Origin: an uncultured Lachnospiraceae bacterium
GTDB taxonomy: Bacteria; Bacillota; Clostridia; Lachnospirales; Lachnospiraceae
Direction: 5' to 3'
Assembly (NCBI GenBank): GCA_934364805.1
Contig: CAKRMH010000006.1
Span: 1 to 64,000 of the forward strand
DNA length: 64,000 bases
Under the pieces are notes generated by a model. That model was not told where the DNA came from and searched no databases. It was given only the letters and a program-made list of their open reading frames with translations. The number at the start of each line of letters is the position of its first letter. The first letter of the stretch is position 1. The translations under genes and the position numbers were made by a program. Shown one piece after another: positions 61,690-64,000 of this stretch.

Positions 61690-62972
61690 ATTCTTACTCC
61701 CATCTTCTTAATTTCGTTCCGCACCATATGATGATATCCGGAAAGTATCTCCTCCCGGTTCTCATATTGTTTCATATCCGGTGTCTGTATCCGTGCATGA
61801 TCCGGTCTGGTTCCAAAAATAATATCATCTGCCGTTCTTCTTGCAAATACCATGGATTCCAGGAGTGAATTACTTGCAAGGCGGTTCTTACCATGTACAC
61901 CGTTGCAGCTGGTCTCTCCGCAGGCATACAACCCTTTCATGGATGTTCTGCTTCCAAGATCAACCTGTATTCCTCCCATAAAGTAATGCTGTGCAGGTAC
62001 GACCGGAATCGGCTCCTTTCTCGGATCAAAGCCCTCTTCCAGACAACGTTCGTAAATATTCGGAAAATGTTCCATAATCGTCTTTTCTCCAAGAGGTCTC
62101 ATATCCTCCCAGACAAAATCTGTTCCATCCTTCTCCATCTGTTTATAAATTGCCTGACTCAAAAGGTCTCTCGGCTGAAGTTCTTCTGTAAAACGCTGGC
62201 CATTTTTATCATAAAGTAATGCGCCTTCCCCTCTTACCGATTCCGAAATTAAAAATCTACGCCCTGGCTTTTTGGAATATAACGTTGTAGGATGGATCTG
62301 TATGTAATCAAGATGTTCCACTGCAATTCCATGTTTTAATGCAATTCCAAGCGCATCGCCTGTAATGTGCGGGAAATTCGTAGAATTGTGATAAAGACCT
62401 CCCAGTCCGCCACATGCCCATACGACATACGGTGCATAGACCGGATAAACCTGATCATTTTCATCCATCACGATCACTCCCTGACAGACATTGTCCTCTG
62501 CGATCAGGTCTACCATCGTCATATACTCACAGATTTCTATATTATCCCGCTCTCTTGCTCGATCTAAAAGCGTCTGCGTGATCTGCTTTCCTGTAATGTC
62601 CTCGTAAAAAAGGATTCTTGGCTTTGAATGAGCACCTTCTCTTGTAAACTCAAGTTCACCTTCTTCATTTCTGGCAAATGTTACTCCGCGGTTTAGAAGA
62701 TCACGGATAATCGTATTGGAACTTCTGATCATCAGATCTACCGCTCTTTTGTCATTCTCATAATGACCTGCTCTCATGGTATCTTCAAAATAGTCCTCGT
62801 AATCTTCCTCGCCACGAAGCATACAGATTCCGCCCTGCGCCAAAAATGAATCTGACTGATCGGCTTCTTTCTTTGTGATCATAAGAATCTTTTTTCTTTC
62901 TGGAAGGTTCAGCGCACAGTAAAGTCCGGCTGCTCCGGTTCCAACTATAATGGCATCATAATACTCTTTCAC
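61686..62972 (-). CDS. nadB: L-aspartate oxidase
   Basis: An FAD enzyme that makes iminoaspartate from aspartate, the first step of de novo NAD synthesis; in an anaerobe fumarate may be the electron acceptor. The 428-residue chain has the dinucleotide motif VGTGAAGL, SFLAQGGI, HYFMGGIQVD and GVHGKNRLASNSLLE. It is about 100 residues shorter than the E. coli enzyme and lacks the C-terminal helical bundle, common in clostridia. The start is GTG at 62972 after AGAGGA. Confidence 0.95.
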   Translation of the reverse strand: MKEYYDAIIVGTGAAGLYCALNLPERKKILMITKKEADQSDSFLAQGGICMLRGEEDYEDYFEDTMRAGHYENDKRAVDLMIRSSNTIIRDLLNRGVTFARNEEGELEFTREGAHSKPRILFYEDITGKQITQTLLDRARERDNIEICEYMTMVDLIAEDNVCQGVIVMDENDQVYPVYAPYVVWACGGLGGLYHNSTNFPHITGDALGIALKHGIAVEHLDYIQIHPTTLYSKKPGRRFLISESVRGEGALLYDKNGQRFTEELQPRDLLSQAIYKQMEKDGTDFVWEDMRPLGEKTIMEHFPNIYERCLEEGFDPRKEPIPVVPAQHYFMGGIQVDLGSRTSMKGLYACGETSCNGVHGKNRLASNSLLESMVFARRTADDIIFGTRPDHARIQTPDMKQYENREEILSGYHHMVRNEIKKMGVRI

Positions 62973-63020
62973 TTTTATCCTCTTTCCGGTCTTTGCCGTT
63001 TTTATTACTCATTTTTTGCC

Positions 63021-63049
63021 ATTATACTCTCAGTCATTACAACTGTCAA
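63021..63049 (-). promoter_or_regulatory. Promoter of nadB-nadC-nadA
   Basis: A perfect TTGACA (63044-63049), a 17 bp spacer and a perfect TATAAT (63021-63026) on the minus strand. The -35 box is inside the palindrome at 63037-63060. Confidence 0.93.
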
Positions 63050-63060
63050 GACAGTTGTAA
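63037..63060. promoter_or_regulatory. Perfect palindromic operator over the nad promoter, probable NiaR site
   Basis: TTACAACTGTC and GACAGTTGTAA are perfect inverted repeats separated by two bases, covering the -35 box. Firmicutes commonly repress nadBCA with the niacin-responsive regulator NiaR, whose operators are palindromes of similar size. The regulator's identity is inferred from the genes, not shown. Confidence 0.7.
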
Positions 63061-63066
63061 TACATT

Positions 63067-64000
63067 TTACCATTCATAAGCTGCGGATATCTTTTCTTCT
63101 ACAAATCCTTCACACAGAAATCCTTTGTTTTCCCTTCGGATCGTCAGCTGACCGGATTTCATTGTATAAAAAACAGAACTTTTTACTTCCTTAAGGCGCT
63201 GTATCGTTTCTTTTGCAGGATGACCGTAAGAATTCTCCCTGGCGCACGAAACCGCTGTAATTTCCGGTCTGATCCGGTCGAGAAGCGCCACAGAATTTGA
63301 CGATTTGGATCCATGATGGACTGCTTTCAGAAATTGTACCTGTGTAAGATCTGCCTGTTCTGTAAGTACTTTCTCCCCCGTATCCGGAAGATCTCCTGCA
63401 AACAATGTACGAAATTCCCCCTCTTCGTAATACAAAACCTGCGAGAGCATATTCCGGTCATCATTGCATCCTTTGGCATATTCTTTTGTCGGGAAGATCG
63501 TTTGCAGGCATGCATCTCCGATCTGTATCGTATCTCCAGCACCAAGCAGCAGGATCTCCGTCCTGTTTTTCTGTGCTGCAGCACAGAGTTTATCGTATGC
63601 CTCATCCTTTGGCATTTCCTCTGACAATACAAGATACTCCACAGGATAACCACTCTCAAATACCTCTAACAATCCCGAAATATGGTCTTCATCGCCATGC
63701 GACACAAACCAGTACGATATTTTCTTTTCTCCATTATATTTTAAAAATGGCAGAATGCGATATTTACCAACCTCATTTACACTTGTGCTTCCTCCATCAA
63801 AAAAGCAGCCGGTTCCATCTCCAGTTCTCAAAAAAACCGCATCTCCCTGTCCGACATCAAGTACCGCAAGTTTCCATTCTTTTCGTGGTCCGGACAATAC
63901 AAGCACAAAAAGCAGCATTACAAGCCCCCCTGCAAAAATGATCGGATTCTTTCTTTTCCGCTTTCTTCTATTCCATAACAGGATTGCGCCAAACAGAAGT
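63067..64000 (-). CDS. comEC: ComEC/Rec2 DNA uptake protein, C-terminal part (truncated by window edge)
   Basis: The frame stays open to the right edge at 64000, so the listed 5' limit is artificial. The visible part has a membrane segment, a very basic loop (NRRKRKRKN), a second membrane segment, and then the soluble metallo-beta-lactamase domain: VLDVGQGDAVFLRTGDG, VSHGDEDHISG, AGDLPDTGEK and VHHGSKSSNS. This is the end of ComEC, the inner-membrane channel for transforming DNA; the C-terminal domain is proposed to degrade the non-transported strand. The internal ATG at 63918 is not a real start. Confidence 0.92.
   Translation of the reverse strand, partial: LLFGAILLWNRRKRKRKNPIIFAGGLVMLLFVLVLSGPRKEWKLAVLDVGQGDAVFLRTGDGTGCFFDGGSTSVNEVGKYRILPFLKYNGEKKISYWFVSHGDEDHISGLLEVFESGYPVEYLVLSEEMPKDEAYDKLCAAAQKNRTEILLLGAGDTIQIGDACLQTIFPTKEYAKGCNDDRNMLSQVLYYEEGEFRTLFAGDLPDTGEKVLTEQADLTQVQFLKAVHHGSKSSNSVALLDRIRPEITAVSCARENSYGHPAKETIQRLKEVKSSVFYTMKSGQLTIRRENKGFLCEGFVEEKISAAYEW

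Noticed and set aside
1..64000. CRISPR arrays, insertion sequences, tRNA or rRNA genes, prophage
   Set aside because: I looked for regularly spaced repeats, transposase-like frames with terminal repeats, tRNA cloverleaf signals and long GC-rich RNA stretches and saw none. A tRNAscan and CRISPR search would settle this.

Overview
This window comes from a low-to-mid GC, endospore-forming anaerobe of the Firmicutes. The best fit is class Clostridia, family Lachnospiraceae. The evidence is the sporulation genes gpr and spoIIP, the CIRCE-controlled hrcA-grpE-dnaK-dnaJ operon, the ireB-ruvX-DUF1292-rnjA-trmR-U32 neighbourhood, a dimeric (alpha2) type glycyl-tRNA synthetase, pyruvate phosphate dikinase, and AGGAGG ribosome sites with TTGACA/TATAAT promoters. 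The content is chromosomal and mostly housekeeping. I see no rRNA, tRNA, CRISPR array, insertion sequence or prophage. Most genes are on the minus strand; the plus-strand genes are aroC, a small HPr-like gene, pap, rpsT and an amino-acid ABC transporter pair.

Layout, read right to left for minus-strand operons. 117-9490: ppdK with its own promoter, and a tetrapyrrole operon (precorrin-2 dehydrogenase, hemB, hemL, hemA, then a three-domain HemC-CobA-HemD fusion) that leads to uroporphyrinogen III and the siroheme/cobalamin branch. 9588-16774: glyS, an unidentified lipoprotein, recO, a YqzL-like small gene, era and an M16C metallopeptidase. 16880-18100: a cold shock protein and a small MscS channel. 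18210-25139: serA, serC, ilvB, ilvD and leuB (serine and branched-chain amino acid synthesis). 25351-28732: yajC, tgt and a GH13 neopullulanase-like enzyme. 28903-30015: aroC. 30131-36906: tRNA modification and RNA processing (U32 protein, trmR, a short MltG-like protein, rnjA, DUF1292, ruvX, ireB, mtaB).

36994-43061: an HPr-like protein lacking the catalytic histidine, thiI with its cysteine desulfurase partner, rsmE, prmA, and the polyphosphate:AMP phosphotransferase pap. 43092-48210: dnaJ, dnaK, grpE, hrcA, with promoter and CIRCE. 48339-50495: thiC and thiW behind a TPP riboswitch with its own terminator. 50524-57455: hemW, lepA, spoIIP, gpr, rpsT and holA. 57548-63060: an amino-acid ABC transporter and nadB-nadC-nadA under a strong promoter overlapped by a perfect palindrome. 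63067-64000: the C-terminal part of ComEC, cut by the window edge.

The most unusual item is the ABC transporter protein at 57548-59077. Its substrate-binding domain seems to be circularly permuted: the second half of a family 3 binding protein comes before the first half, and both precede the permease. Other points of interest are the Crh-like HPr homologue without His15, the HemC-CobA-HemD fusion, a terminator hairpin pressed against the first heme-operon start codon, and a possibly structured leader before RNase J. Several genes start with TTG or GTG (rnjA, rpsT, grpE, spoIIP, nadB). All functional names rest on motif recognition by eye, not on database searches.
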